A stretch of 64,000 bases of DNA from Mumia flava (GCF_002797495.1 NZ_PGEZ01000002.1:930001-994000); one strand, 5' to 3'; shown: positions 32,364-42,025, counted from the first letter of the stretch. The notes: a model not told the origin generated them from the sequence alone. Made by a program: numbers and translations.

Positions 32364-35300
32364 TCAGCCCCTGACCCGCGCCGACCTCGCCGAGCGGACC
32401 TCCACCGTGCGGTACCCGGGCTTGCTCACGGTCACGCGCAGACGCAGCCGCTTCCCGAGGAGGCCCTTGCGCACCCGCAGCGAGGGACCGTCGGCGCCCC
32501 GGATCACCTTCTTCCCGGCCAGCCACTGGTAGCGGATCCTCACCGGCGCGGGCCTCCAGCGGACGTTCGCCGCCCTGACCCGATTGCCGACCCGTGGCTT
32601 GCCAGCGATCCGCGGGCGCGGACCGACGAGCCTGCCGGGAGCGACCGGCCCGGCCGCGGCCGACGTGACCGCCGATCGCACGTACCCGTGCAGCGTGGCG
32701 GTCACCCGCACCGTGATCCGCTTGCCGACCAGCGCCGGCCCGAGCGCGAGGCGCGTGCCGGTCCGTCCGCGGATCGCACGGCCGTTCGCGTACCACTGGT
32801 AGCCCAGGCGCACGCCCGCCGGGCGCCACGTTCCCGGGTGCACCGTCAGGGTCCGGCCGAGGGCGGCGGACCCGGTGATCCGCGGTGTCCCGGCGACCAG
32901 CGTTCCCCGTGCGACGGGAGGGGTCGGCTCCGACGTCCGGCTCACCGACGCGTACCCGTCCAGCGCACCCGTGACCTCGACCGTGATCCGCCGGCCGACC
33001 AGTGCGGCGCCCAGAGCGAGCTCGTCGTCGTCGGCGCCCGCGATGGCGGCGCCGTCGGCGTACCACCGGTACGACAGCTCGACCCCGTCCGGACCCCACT
33101 CCCCTGCGTTCGCCACCAGCGTGCTGCCCACCGCGACGGTCCCGGCGACCACCGGCGTCGCAGCCGTCAGCTCCCCGGCCGCCGTGGCGGTGAAGGTGTG
33201 CACCTCGCTGTCGTGCACTCCCCCGTACGGTCCGGAGACCCGGACGTACCAGCCGTGCTCCCCGGCCTCGACGTCACGCCAGACCGCCTCGACGCTCGAC
33301 CCGCTCGGCACGTCGTCGAACGCGTCGACCTCCTGCGTGGTGAGCACGTCGGCGCGGAACGCGTCGGTCGCGAGCGACTTCGTACGCGGCTCCAGCCCGA
33401 CCGCGACGTACGGGATCTCGAACTCCTGCTGCCCGGGCGGGTCGTTCAGCGACACGTCGTCAGAGTCGAAGTCCTCCAGCGACGGCGAGTACGTGCGGAC
33501 GACGATCCTCTGCTGCTCGTTGTCGAAGTGCAGCAGCCGCAGGTAGCCCAGACCGCCCTCCGGCAGACCCTGGTAGTCGAACAACATCGAGTAGACCGTG
33601 CGGTCGGGCGTGCCGTCCCCGTCGTCGTCGAAGTCGTCCGTGCGGGTGTACGCGTCGTGGTAGTGGCCCGAGCTCACGGCGAAGACGTTCGGGTTCGGCG
33701 TGACGACCTCGTCGAAGATCCGCTGCGGGATCGGGCCGAGCGTGCCGGTGGTGAGGAGGTACTCGTGCAGGTTGATCCACACCTTGCGCTCCGGGTACTG
33801 GCGGATCACGGAGTTCATCCAGGCGATCTGCTCGTCTCCGGGGCCCCACCCCATCGACAGCACGAGGAAGTCGATCCCGCCGGCCGAGACCAGGTCGTAG
33901 TGGCCGCGGTTGTTCTGGATCTGACCGCCGTACCACGGGTTGGACGCGTAGCGATCGGCGCCGAACCACTTCCCGAACATGCTGTAGTCGTTCGCCGCGT
34001 GACCGACGTCGTGGTTGCCCGCCAGCACCCCGTACGGGAGGCCGGCCTCGTCGAACGCGCGGTACGCCGGGTCGGCGTTCTTCCACTCGTACTCGGGGTC
34101 GTCGTTGTCGCCGGAGAAGACGGTCGCGACGTGGTCGTCGACGATGTCACCGGTGTGCAGCACGTACTGCAGGTTGAGGTTGTCTCGCTCGTCCAGGAAG
34201 AACTGGTTGATGTTGCGCTGGTGCCGGTAGAACGTCTCCGGGTTGCCGTCGCCGGCCTTCCAGCCCTGGTTCTCGTTGTAGTACTGCGTGTCCGACTCCC
34301 ACCCGATCGTGAAGTCGTAGTCCTGGCGCGGCGTCGCGCCCTGGTGGTACGGCGTGACGGCGCTGCCGCGGTCGCTGCGGTCGGTCCCCGCGAAGCCCTC
34401 GGAGTGCTGCACGAGGACGGTGAGCTCACCGTCGACCACGTGGTCGGCGACGGCGACGGTGGCGGCGAGCTCGAAGGCGGCCGACTCGTCCTCGGCGTCC
34501 GTCGTGACGTGCCGGTCGACCTCCTGCCAGCTCTCGTCCGCGGTGTCGAGGACGTACATCAGGACCTTGGCGTCGGCGTTGGCCGAGCCCGACCACGCGA
34601 GCCGGACCGTTGCGTCGTCGCCGGCGTCGTCGGGCACGTTGACGGTGAACAGCTGGTACGGCAGGGCGCTGTCCGAGCTGATCGTCTGCTCGACACCGTC
34701 GGCGCCGACCATCGCGTCGAGGTCGTCGTCCGTGAGGAGAGTGCGGTCGTCGCGGTCGAGAGTCAGCGCCTCGGTGGTGGTGCCGGCATAGCTCTCGACC
34801 GCCGCGTCGGCCGGGTCGTAGGTGAACCCCGTGCGGAAGCTCACGCTGAGGTCGTCACCCTCGGCCGACGTCGGCGTCGCCTCCAGCGTCACGTCGCCGG
34901 TGCGGACCTCGCTCCCGTCGTCGGGCCCGCCGAGGTCGACCGACGAGGACTCGTCGCCGGTGGCGAAGGTGATCGTCCGTGTGGTCGTGTTGCCGAGTGC
35001 GTCGGCGGCCTTCACCACGAGGACGTGGCTGCCCGGGTCGAGCTCGACCGACGACGTCGCGTACGGGAGCGTGACCGCGGCACCGTCGAGCGTCGCCGTC
35101 ACGCGGTCCACCCCCGAGCCGGCGTCCTCGGCGCTCGCGTCGACCGTGAGGTCGCCCCGGTAGGTGCGCCCGTCCTCGAGCGGCGTCGTGACGGTGGGCC
35201 GCGTGTTGTCGACCACGACGGTGCGCTCCAGCGTGTCCTCGCCCACCGTGGCCGTGACCGCGTGCTCACCGTCCACGGCGGTCGTCGTGTCCCACACGTA

Positions 35301-38300
35301 CGCCTGGGAGTCGAACGCGTCGTCCGGGATGGCGAAGGTCGCCTCCACGTAGTCGTACGTCGAGGAGCCGTCGCCCATCGCGATCGACGTCGTCGGGTCG
35401 AGGTCCAGCGTGGTCCGCACCGGAGGGTCGTACGCGGTCGCGCCGTTGGTCGCGTGGACCCCGACGAGCTCCGGACGCAGCACCCGGCCGTCGGGCAGGG
35501 CGAGGCGGAGGTTCCTGATCGTGAAGTCGTCGTTGTTGTCGTCGGTGCTGAGCTCGGGATAGCCCTTCGTGCCCGACCAGACGCTCACGGTCAGCGGCTC
35601 GCCCTTCGCGATCCGATCGACCGGGATCTCGCTCGGGACGGTGACGAGGCTGCTGTAGAAGCCCTCGTCGAAGATCGTGAGGACGTCGTCGCCGAGCTTC
35701 ACGCCGTTGCGGAAGAACGCGTCGGTGTTGGTCGCCTCGAACGCGAACAGCGGCGCCTTCTCCAGCGTCGGGACCGTGGCGCCGACGTCGGTGCCGTCGA
35801 TCCGGAGACCCAGGGTGGACGGGTCGCCGGAGGTCGACCCTGCGATCCGGGTGTCGCCGCCGACGAACTGGCCGTCGCGCACGTTCAGCCGCACGGGCGC
35901 GGGGTCCTCGGTCTGCAGGGTGATGCGGACCGGCCCGTATGTGGTGGTGTTCGCCCCGTCCCGGGCGACGACGGAGTACTCGATCCACTTCTTCCCGTAG
36001 AGGTCGACATCGGGAACCGTGTAGTAGTAGCGGTTCGGTCCGTCGAACGCGAGCTGGTGGGTGACCGGCTCGTCGACGTCCGTGTCCAGGGTCAGCGCGA
36101 CCGTGCGGACCTGGTGGTCGTCGGTGACGTCGAAGGCGAGCTCGAGGTCGTCGGTCACCGGGACCTCGGGTCCGCCGCGCAGGTCGACGACCTCGGGCGC
36201 CTCGTCGTTCGCGGGATCGCCGACCAGCCCCGACGGCACCTGGCTCGGTGCGGTGTAGCCCGGGGAGGCGGTGTCGATCCCGACCTGTGTCTGGACGGTG
36301 CCCGATTCCCAGCGGTACTGGATCGGCTGGTCGGCGACCGTCTCGGCATCGCTCATGTAGTCCGCCCGGCTGATCTCGTGGCCGGTGTTGGTCCGCACCT
36401 GGATGCCGCGCGGCCCGCCGTTGGCCATGCCTCCGACCTGCATCTCGAGCAGGTCGGTGCCGGCGGTCAGGCGGCTTCCCCAGTGGGCGTTGAAGTCCTC
36501 CGCGGTCAGCGCCTGGTTCGCCGCGTTCTTGACCCACAGGACGATCACCTGGCCGGGCTCGACCACGGTGTCGTCGGGTACGGAGGGCCACAGCGCGCTG
36601 CTGGTGATGACGTGGCTCGCGTCGATGTAGAGGTAGCTGATCGTGAAGTCGCGCCAGCGTACGGGTGACTCCGAGGCGTTGTAGACCTCGATGAACTCGT
36701 ACCCGTCCGATCCGCCGACGTTCGCGGTGTCGGGCGCCACCTCGGTCACCTGGAGGATCGGCGCGTCGAGCGCGGGGTCGACCGCCGGCGGGGTCGGCTG
36801 CTCCGGGACGCTCGGCCCGGTCGGCTCGGTCGGCGTCGGCTCGGTCGGCGTCGGGGTCGGCTCCGTCGGCGTGGTCGGGTCGCCTGCGACGAGCTGCTCG
36901 TCCGCGACCACGCCCGGCGTCGGGGCGTCGTCGGCGAACGAGGTCGACTGCGCGATCAGCGCCGGCACCCGGTAGTGGGAGGAGACCGCAGGCGTCGTGG
37001 GGGCACGCGGGGCGAGGTAGCTCCAGCTGACGGTCCGCATCGCACCCGGAGTCGATGCGTCGACGAGCCCGAGGCTGCGAGCACCGCCGTTCGCGATCCC
37101 GCCCTGGCCCTCGACGCGCACGACGTCGACATCCGCGGCGACGTCACCGTAGAACGCGCGGAAGTCGGCCTCGGTCTGGGCGTACGTGTCGAGCCCGGTG
37201 GCGGTGTAGTCGAGCCAGAAGACCGTGCTGCCGTGCGCCGGAACCGTCGCGTCCAGGGGCGCCGAGGTGACCGCGTTGCCGGCGACACCGTCGGAGGTCG
37301 CGAACGTCAGCGCGGACGCGAGCACCTCGTCGCTCGGCGTCGCGCTCGTGCTGTAGCTCGCGCCGATGCCGTGCTCGGCGAGGTCGATCGGCTCGTCGGT
37401 CGTGTTCGTGACCTCGAAGAACTCGTAGAGGTCCGGGACGTTGCCGGGCGTGCCGTTGTCGGGATGGATCTCGGAGATGAAGAGGTCATCGCCGGTCAGC
37501 GGGTCGCTCGGCGGCGTGGTCGGGTCCGTGGTCGCCGGGTCGGTCGGCGTCGGCTCCGTCGCGGTCGGCGTCGGCTCCGTCGCGGTCGGCGTCGGCTCCG
37601 TCGCGGTCGGCGTCGGCTCGGTCGCGGTGGGTTCCGTGGCCGTCGGTGTCGGCTCGGTCGGTGTCGGCTCGGTCGGTGTCGGCTCGGTCGGCGTGGGCGG
37701 GGTCAGCTGCTCGGGATCGAGGACGCCCGGCGACACCCCGTACTCGGTCTCGACGGAGCCGTCGTGCCAGACCGGAGCGGACGTGCTGGTCGCATCGTCG
37801 GCCGGCACGCGGAAGTGGACGGCACCGTTCGGGACGGACGTCCTCGACGGCACCCAGGACCGACTGATCTCCGACCCGTCGGCGCGGACGACGCGGACCG
37901 CGCGGCCTCCGCCGTTGTTGAAGCCGTTCTGGCCGGTCAGGTGGACCAGCGGCGCCTCGTCCTCGAGTCCGTAGAAGGCGCGGAAGTCCGCGTCGGTCTT
38001 GTCCAGGTAGTTGCTGTTCTGCAACCAGAAGACGGTCGTCCCGTGGGCGGGGACGACGGTGGGCACCGTGGGGAGCGGAAGTGTCGTCCCCTCCCCACCG
38101 CGGGTCAGGACGGTGCCGCCGGTCTGCCCGTCGGCGTCCGAGGTCGTGTAGACGAGCTCGATGCCCTGAGCGTCCAGGTCGATCGCCTCGTCGGTCCGGT
38201 TGTGGACCTCCACGTACTCGTAGAAGTCCGTCCCGGTGTTGTCCCCGTTGATCTCGGAGACGAACAATCCGCTCGCGGGGACCTCGGCACGGGCTGCCTC

Positions 38301-38417
38301 CGGCGCGCGCTCGGCAGCGTCGGCGGCTCCGAAGCCGCTTCCGACGACCGCGGTGGCGAGGACGGCGACGGTGAGGGTACGCAGGCTGCGCAGGCGTCGA
38401 GGCACGGGGGGATCCAC
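32364..38417 (-). CDS. Giant secreted protein: three lamin-tail domains, metallophosphoesterase, C-terminal Ig-like repeats
   Basis: The 2017-residue product starts at GTG 38417. Signal peptide about 1-34. Lamin-tail domains (LTD) begin near 48 (LFVSEINGDNTGTDFYEYVE), 308 (LFISEIHPDNG) and 554 (LQVTEVAPD), separated by Thr-Pro-Glu linkers (about 239-302 and 516-544). Ig/Big-like modules lie at about 720-1250. A calcineurin-like phosphoesterase spans about 1369-1645: SDTQYYNENQGW, LHTGDIVDDH, VLAGNHDVGHAAND, INLHEYLLTTG, SGHYHDAY. Three repeats at about 1749-2017 follow the pattern G..W.P.GV...YQWYA.G..I.G. It probably hydrolyses extracellular phosphate esters or nucleic acids while bound to the envelope. 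There is no LPxTG or transmembrane anchor. It has its own transcript. Confidence 0.9.
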   Translation of the reverse strand: MDPPVPRRLRSLRTLTVAVLATAVVGSGFGAADAAERAPEAARAEVPASGLFVSEINGDNTGTDFYEYVEVHNRTDEAIDLDAQGIELVYTTSDADGQTGGTVLTRGGEGTTLPLPTVPTVVPAHGTTVFWLQNSNYLDKTDADFRAFYGLEDEAPLVHLTGQNGFNNGGGRAVRVVRADGSEISRSWVPSRTSVPNGAVHFRVPADDATSTSAPVWHDGSVETEYGVSPGVLDPEQLTPPTPTEPTPTEPTPTEPTPTATEPTATEPTPTATEPTPTATEPTPTATEPTPTDPATTDPTTPPSDPLTGDDLFISEIHPDNGTPGNVPDLYEFFEVTNTTDEPIDLAEHGIGASYSTSATPSDEVLASALTFATSDGVAGNAVTSAPLDATVPAHGSTVFWLDYTATGLDTYAQTEADFRAFYGDVAADVDVVRVEGQGGIANGGARSLGLVDASTPGAMRTVSWSYLAPRAPTTPAVSSHYRVPALIAQSTSFADDAPTPGVVADEQLVAGDPTTPTEPTPTPTEPTPTEPTGPSVPEQPTPPAVDPALDAPILQVTEVAPDTANVGGSDGYEFIEVYNASESPVRWRDFTISYLYIDASHVITSSALWPSVPDDTVVEPGQVIVLWVKNAANQALTAEDFNAHWGSRLTAGTDLLEMQVGGMANGGPRGIQVRTNTGHEISRADYMSDAETVADQPIQYRWESGTVQTQVGIDTASPGYTAPSQVPSGLVGDPANDEAPEVVDLRGGPEVPVTDDLELAFDVTDDHQVRTVALTLDTDVDEPVTHQLAFDGPNRYYYTVPDVDLYGKKWIEYSVVARDGANTTTYGPVRITLQTEDPAPVRLNVRDGQFVGGDTRIAGSTSGDPSTLGLRIDGTDVGATVPTLEKAPLFAFEATNTDAFFRNGVKLGDDVLTIFDEGFYSSLVTVPSEIPVDRIAKGEPLTVSVWSGTKGYPELSTDDNNDDFTIRNLRLALPDGRVLRPELVGVHATNGATAYDPPVRTTLDLDPTTSIAMGDGSSTYDYVEATFAIPDDAFDSQAYVWDTTTAVDGEHAVTATVGEDTLERTVVVDNTRPTVTTPLEDGRTYRGDLTVDASAEDAGSGVDRVTATLDGAAVTLPYATSSVELDPGSHVLVVKAADALGNTTTRTITFATGDESSSVDLGGPDDGSEVRTGDVTLEATPTSAEGDDLSVSFRTGFTYDPADAAVESYAGTTTEALTLDRDDRTLLTDDDLDAMVGADGVEQTISSDSALPYQLFTVNVPDDAGDDATVRLAWSGSANADAKVLMYVLDTADESWQEVDRHVTTDAEDESAAFELAATVAVADHVVDGELTVLVQHSEGFAGTDRSDRGSAVTPYHQGATPRQDYDFTIGWESDTQYYNENQGWKAGDGNPETFYRHQRNINQFFLDERDNLNLQYVLHTGDIVDDHVATVFSGDNDDPEYEWKNADPAYRAFDEAGLPYGVLAGNHDVGHAANDYSMFGKWFGADRYASNPWYGGQIQNNRGHYDLVSAGGIDFLVLSMGWGPGDEQIAWMNSVIRQYPERKVWINLHEYLLTTGTLGPIPQRIFDEVVTPNPNVFAVSSGHYHDAYTRTDDFDDDGDGTPDRTVYSMLFDYQGLPEGGLGYLRLLHFDNEQQRIVVRTYSPSLEDFDSDDVSLNDPPGQQEFEIPYVAVGLEPRTKSLATDAFRADVLTTQEVDAFDDVPSGSSVEAVWRDVEAGEHGWYVRVSGPYGGVHDSEVHTFTATAAGELTAATPVVAGTVAVGSTLVANAGEWGPDGVELSYRWYADGAAIAGADDDELALGAALVGRRITVEVTGALDGYASVSRTSEPTPPVARGTLVAGTPRITGSAALGRTLTVHPGTWRPAGVRLGYQWYANGRAIRGRTGTRLALGPALVGKRITVRVTATLHGYVRSAVTSAAAGPVAPGRLVGPRPRIAGKPRVGNRVRAANVRWRPAPVRIRYQWLAGKKVIRGADGPSLRVRKGLLGKRLRLRVTVSKPGYRTVEVRSARSARVRG
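37548..37700. repeat. Coding minisatellite for the Thr-Pro-Glu linker
   Basis: Degenerate 12-18-bp units (GTCGGCGTCGGCTCCGTCGC and variants) encode TPTEP and TPTATEP repeats on the minus strand within the giant secreted protein. A shorter tract lies at about 36830-36865. Copy number probably varies between strains. Confidence 0.8.
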
Positions 38418-38525
38418 TCTCTGTTGTCGGGCAACGGAGCGACGCTAAGGACGCGAGGCGAACACGTTCCCCGTGCCGGGTGAACTCCTCGTGTCCAGTC
38501 GATGGCAGATCGGAGCCGTCGAGCA

Positions 38526-39587
38526 CTACCCCGCGCGTCGTACGGACTCCTCCGACTCCTCGATCAGCTGCACCCGCTGGCGCGGCACGCCCGCGTCGTG
38601 GTCGCGGATCCACCCGACCAGGTGCTCGCGCACGTGGCAGCGCAGGTCGAAGAGCTTCGGCGCGTCCGACGCGGTGACGAGCACGCGGACGCGGACCCAG
38701 CCGCCGACCGCGTCGGTCACCTGGAGCACCTGGCCGCGTCCGTCCCACAGGTCGGTCGTCGACAGCGCCACGTCGAGCTGCTCACGCAGCGCGTCGGGGT
38801 CGACGCGCCAGTCGACGTCGAGCTCGACCGACCCGAGCAGCTCCGACTTGTGGCGGGTCCAGTTCTGGAACGGCGTGGTCGTGAAGTACGTCGAGGGCAG
38901 CACGAGCCGCCGGTCGTCCCACAGCCGCACCACCACGTACGTCAGGGTGATCTCCTCGATCCAGCCCCACTCGTCCTCGACGATCACGACGTCGTCCAGC
39001 CGAACGGCGTCGCCGAAGGCGATCTGGATGCCGGCGAACACGTTCGCGAGGACCGACTGCGCCGCCAGCGCCGCGACCACACCGGCGAGACCGGCCGACG
39101 CCAGCACGCTCGCGCCGACCGTCCGGACGTCGGGGAACCCGAGCAGCACCGCACCGAACGTCACCACCGCGCCGAGTGCGATCGTCAGCCGACGGATCAC
39201 CAGCACCTGGGTGCGGACCCGGCGGGCCAGGCGGTTGTCGGCGGTGTCCACGCGGTAGCGGGCCAGACCGACGTCCTCGAAGAACAGCACGACGGAGGTG
39301 ACGAACCAGCCGGCCGCGATCACCGCCAGGACCCGGGCCACGACCGCGCCCCAGACCCACCACGCGGCATCGGAGTCGGCCGGGCGAAAGGCCGCGACCA
39401 CCGGGTTGAGCGTGATCATCAGGACGAGCACGCGGAACGGCACGCGGGCGCGCCGCTCGAGCCCGGCGACCTGCGGCCACCGTCGGGCGAGGAGGCGGCA
39501 CGCGAGCCGGGTGGCCACCAGCACGGAGAGGGCGACGCCGAGGGCGATCGCGACGCCGAGCAACGTCTCGGTGAGTTCCGTCATCAC
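38526..39587 (-). CDS. MscS-family mechanosensitive channel
   Basis: The 353-residue protein has four or five N-terminal helices. The pore helix VGASVLASAGLAGVVAALAA is followed by QSVLANVFAGIQIAFGDAVR, then VEDEWGWIEEITLTYVVVRLWDDR, the MscS middle beta-domain. TPFQNWTRHKSELLGSVELDV opens the C-terminal vestibule domain. It releases solutes on hypo-osmotic shock, or adjusts ion flow, at the cytoplasmic membrane. There is no ligand-binding extension. The start is one of two adjacent ATGs. It lies 92 bases after the alarmone synthetase gene on the same strand. Confidence 0.92.
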   Translation of the reverse strand: MMTELTETLLGVAIALGVALSVLVATRLACRLLARRWPQVAGLERRARVPFRVLVLMITLNPVVAAFRPADSDAAWWVWGAVVARVLAVIAAGWFVTSVVLFFEDVGLARYRVDTADNRLARRVRTQVLVIRRLTIALGAVVTFGAVLLGFPDVRTVGASVLASAGLAGVVAALAAQSVLANVFAGIQIAFGDAVRLDDVVIVEDEWGWIEEITLTYVVVRLWDDRRLVLPSTYFTTTPFQNWTRHKSELLGSVELDVDWRVDPDALREQLDVALSTTDLWDGRGQVLQVTDAVGGWVRVRVLVTASDAPKLFDLRCHVREHLVGWIRDHDAGVPRQRVQLIEESEESVRRAG

Positions 39588-39679
39588 CCCATGCTTGCGG
39601 GAGAACGGCCGTCACCGAAGGGGAAAGTGGCGACCGTCACGCGGTCGATCGCCGGGTGCTCGAACGCTCGCCCGTCGGC

Positions 39680-40396
39680 TCAGGCGTCCTCCCCGAGCGA
39701 GCGGACCTCCGACCGCAGCCGCCCCATCTGGTCGTCGAGAGCGTTCGCCGTCGCGGCGACCGAGAGCAACGTGTCGGTGAGGTCGTCCGGGACCTTCCCG
39801 TCGTACTTGTAGAAGATCTGGTGCTCCACGCTCGCCCAGAAGTCCATCGCGATCGTCCGGATCTGTACCTCGACCGGCACCTTCGCCGTCCGGTCGGACA
39901 GGAACACCGGCACCTCGACGATCAGGTGCAGGCTGCGGTAGCCGTTGGGCTTCGGGTCACGGATGTAGTCCTTCGTCGCCAGCACCGTGAGGTCGGGCTG
40001 GGCGGTCAGCATCTCCGCGAAGCGGTAGGTGTCCTCGGTGAACGAGCACGTGACGCGGATCCCCGCGATGTCACGGATCCGCTCACGGATGATGCCGAGG
40101 TCCGGCGGGCACCCCGTACGCTCCAGCTTGTCCCCGAGGCTGCTGATCGACTTCAGGCGTGACTTCACGTGCTCGATCGGGCTGTAGTCGTGGGAGTGCT
40201 CGAACTCCTCCCGCAGGATCGTGATCTTCGTGAGGACCTCGTCGAGCCCGAACTTGTACTCGAGCAGGAACCGCTGCACGGCCTCCTGGATCGCCCGCAG
40301 GAGCTCGCGCGGGCTGCCTTCGTCGGGCTCGAGCCCGGTCAGGCCGCGGAACGCTTCCAACGGGTCGCTGCCGCTCATTCCCTCGAATCGCGCCAT
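39680..40396 (-). CDS. Small alarmone synthetase (RelA/SpoT-domain, YjbM/RelQ type)
   Basis: The 238-residue protein contains only the synthetase domain. Its motifs are HVKSRLKSISSLGDKLERTG, RIRDIAGIRVTCSFTEDTYR and DYIRDPKPNGYRSLHLIVEV, then VEVQIRTIAMDFWASVEHQI with the catalytic Glu. It lacks the hydrolase, TGS and ACT domains of long RelA. It should make (p)ppGpp from GTP/GDP and ATP in the cytosol. An internal ATG at 40378 (MSGSDPLEAF) is an alternative start. The VOC gene precedes it and MscS follows on the same strand; co-transcription is uncertain. Confidence 0.92.
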   Translation of the reverse strand: MARFEGMSGSDPLEAFRGLTGLEPDEGSPRELLRAIQEAVQRFLLEYKFGLDEVLTKITILREEFEHSHDYSPIEHVKSRLKSISSLGDKLERTGCPPDLGIIRERIRDIAGIRVTCSFTEDTYRFAEMLTAQPDLTVLATKDYIRDPKPNGYRSLHLIVEVPVFLSDRTAKVPVEVQIRTIAMDFWASVEHQIFYKYDGKVPDDLTDTLLSVAATANALDDQMGRLRSEVRSLGEDA

Positions 40397-40468
40397 ACCC
40401 CAGTATGGGGAGGCGGACCTGGGAGCCGCCTGTGCGGCGACGGTCCGCGTGCCGGCCCGTCGGACGAG

Positions 40469-40957
40469 TCAGGGGCGAGCAACGACCTCGGACCCGAGCA
40501 TGCCCTCGGCGACCTCCCGGATCTCGGAGTCGGGGACGTCGCGGGACCGCAGGTCCGCGAGCGCGGCCGCGTACATCGGGCTCGGTGCGTGGAACTCCAG
40601 CGCGATGCCGTCCGGGTCGCGGAAGTTCAGGTGCCATCCCAGCGGCTGCTCCTGGATCGGCGTGTACTCGACCCCGGCCGCGTCGAAGCGCTCGACCCAC
40701 TCGTCGAGCTCGGCGCGGTCGGCGGCAGCGAGCCCGAGGTGGTCCAGGCCCGTGGTCAGCTCCGAGAAGCGGTCGGAGGACCCGTTCGGGTGGCGGATCA
40801 GCGCGATCGTGAAGCCGCTCTCGCGGTCCATGCACACGCGCCCGTACCCGAAGTCCAGCAGGGGCAGGAAGCCGAGCACGTCGGCGTAGAAGCGTGTGCT
40901 GACCTCCAGGTCACGTACCGAGAACGCGACGTGGTTGACGCCGGAGAACGCGGCCAT
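40469..40957 (-). CDS. VOC-superfamily (glyoxalase/extradiol-type) protein
   Basis: The 162-residue protein has two beta-alpha-beta-beta-beta modules. SGVNHVAFSVRDLEVSTRFY carries the first metal His, TGLDHLGLAAADRAELDEW the second, and WHLNFRDPDGIALEFHAP the C-terminal Glu. The metal site of a glyoxalase- or dioxygenase-like enzyme is thus present. The last 35 residues are a helical extension. The substrate cannot be named. Confidence 0.87.
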   Translation of the reverse strand: MAAFSGVNHVAFSVRDLEVSTRFYADVLGFLPLLDFGYGRVCMDRESGFTIALIRHPNGSSDRFSELTTGLDHLGLAAADRAELDEWVERFDAAGVEYTPIQEQPLGWHLNFRDPDGIALEFHAPSPMYAAALADLRSRDVPDSEIREVAEGMLGSEVVARP

Positions 40958-41059
40958 GAGTCCTCCCGCCGTCGCAGCGACATTCCCTCAGATCGACGCT
41001 CCAGCACCGGCCCGGGACCGTCAAGCGCCATGCATCCCGCGGCGTCTGCCACACGTGCG

Positions 41060-41677
41060 CTACTCGCGGCAGTACTCGTGCTCGTCCTCGGCTCGGGCCG
41101 GGTTCGCGGCACAGGTCCCGAGCACGGCGTCGACGACGGTGACGTGGTCCTCGCCTCCGGTCCGGTACTCGACCTCGATCCCGTCGACGATGACCGCGGT
41201 GTCCGTCGGAACGGGCAGGACCACGGCGAGCACGAGGCCCGTGCTCGCGCTGCCGTCGCCGCACTCCCGGACGGGACCGGACGAACCCGGCACCGCACCG
41301 AAGGCCGCCGGAAGGGACCGAGCAGCGCCACCTCCCGTACGGATCGGCTCGGCCGCCGAGGGCCAGGCGGCGCGGAAGTCCACGTGATCCGCTCCCGTCA
41401 GGCTCACCGCTGCGGCCGACAGCAGCTCCACGTCGGCGGCGGCGCCGCTGCTCAGGCAGCCGTCGAGCGTCGTGAACATCGGCCGCGGCGACGGCGCCAT
41501 CAGGTACGTGTAGGCGCCGCCGGTGAAGCGCAGAGGGCCGCCGGTGTCACGCGAACGTCCGTCGGCCCCGGCGCAACCGACGAGGAGTCCCGCGGCTGCA
41601 ACAAGCGCTAGCGGCCGACGTACTCCAAACGGCGGATCACGTTGCAGCGACCAGTTTCGCGTGCGGCGGGTTCGCAT
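41060..41677 (-). CDS. Lipoprotein, paralogue A of a divergent pair
   Basis: From ATG 41677 the product is 205 residues. The lipobox is in ALVAAAGLLVGCAG, so the mature protein starts with a lipid-modified Cys on the outer face of the membrane. Conserved blocks are shared with the lipoprotein at 42009-42626: GGPLRFTGGAYTYLMAPSPR-PMFTTLDGC near the N-terminus and IVDGIEVEYRTGGEDHVTVV near the C-terminus, followed by two Cys that may pair. A TTG at 41707 extends the frame without domain content. I do not recognise the family. Confidence 0.75.
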   Translation of the reverse strand: MRTRRTRNWSLQRDPPFGVRRPLALVAAAGLLVGCAGADGRSRDTGGPLRFTGGAYTYLMAPSPRPMFTTLDGCLSSGAAADVELLSAAAVSLTGADHVDFRAAWPSAAEPIRTGGGAARSLPAAFGAVPGSSGPVRECGDGSASTGLVLAVVLPVPTDTAVIVDGIEVEYRTGGEDHVTVVDAVLGTCAANPARAEDEHEYCRE

Positions 41678-41835
41678 CCTTGCCGCGACGAGCGAGCCGA
41701 TACTCAAGACTCACCCTCCGGTTGTAGCCCGTGTTGTCCCTGATCCAGGGGCCTTTGGGGCAACTCGTGAAATGGGTGTAGTGGGGACGCTAACGTTGGG
41801 CCGGTGACGGGTCGGCAAGAACGGTCTCCACGAAT

Positions 41836-41862
41836 CTTTGGGCTTGACCCTTTGGGCTTGAC
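41836..41862. repeat. Two tandem CTTTGGGCTTGAC copies
   Basis: The 13-base copies lie at 41836-41848 and 41850-41862 in a comparatively GC-poor region between the two lipoprotein genes. The second overlaps a TTGAC that could be a -35 box, so this may be an operator or a promoter duplication. Confidence 0.5.
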
Positions 41863-41893
41863 GTGACATTCCTGGCGCAGACACACTCGTAAA

Positions 41894-42025
41894 GTGGAGT
41901 GCATCTCTCGTTTGATCGTAGCCCGGCACATCACAACGGCCCGAATGACAGTTTTGGCCATCGCCGCCGTCCTGGTCGCAACCTTCACTGGCGCACCCAG
42001 CTCCGCAGTTGAACAGCCCACGTAG
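41894..42025 (+). CDS. Possible short leader/secreted peptide upstream of lipoprotein B
   Basis: The frame from GTG 41894 (43 residues), or from ATG 41945 (26 residues), reads MTVLAIAAVLVATFTGAPSS then AVEQPT and stops. It looks like a signal peptide with an Ala-x-Ala end and almost no mature part, and it overlaps the next gene's TTG by 17 bases. It could be a translational leader or a decayed gene. The rest of the 331-base gap between 41678 and 42008 shows only the direct repeat. Confidence 0.2.
   Translation: MECISRLIVARHITTARMTVLAIAAVLVATFTGAPSSAVEQPT

Noticed and set aside
32688-36668. A 1326-codon plus-strand frame opposite the giant secreted protein
   Set aside because: Val/Arg/Asp-rich antisense frame without domain content, ribosome site or signal.
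37548-37700. Could the short repeats here be a non-coding satellite?
   Set aside because: They are in frame within the secreted protein and encode a typical Thr-Pro-Glu linker.
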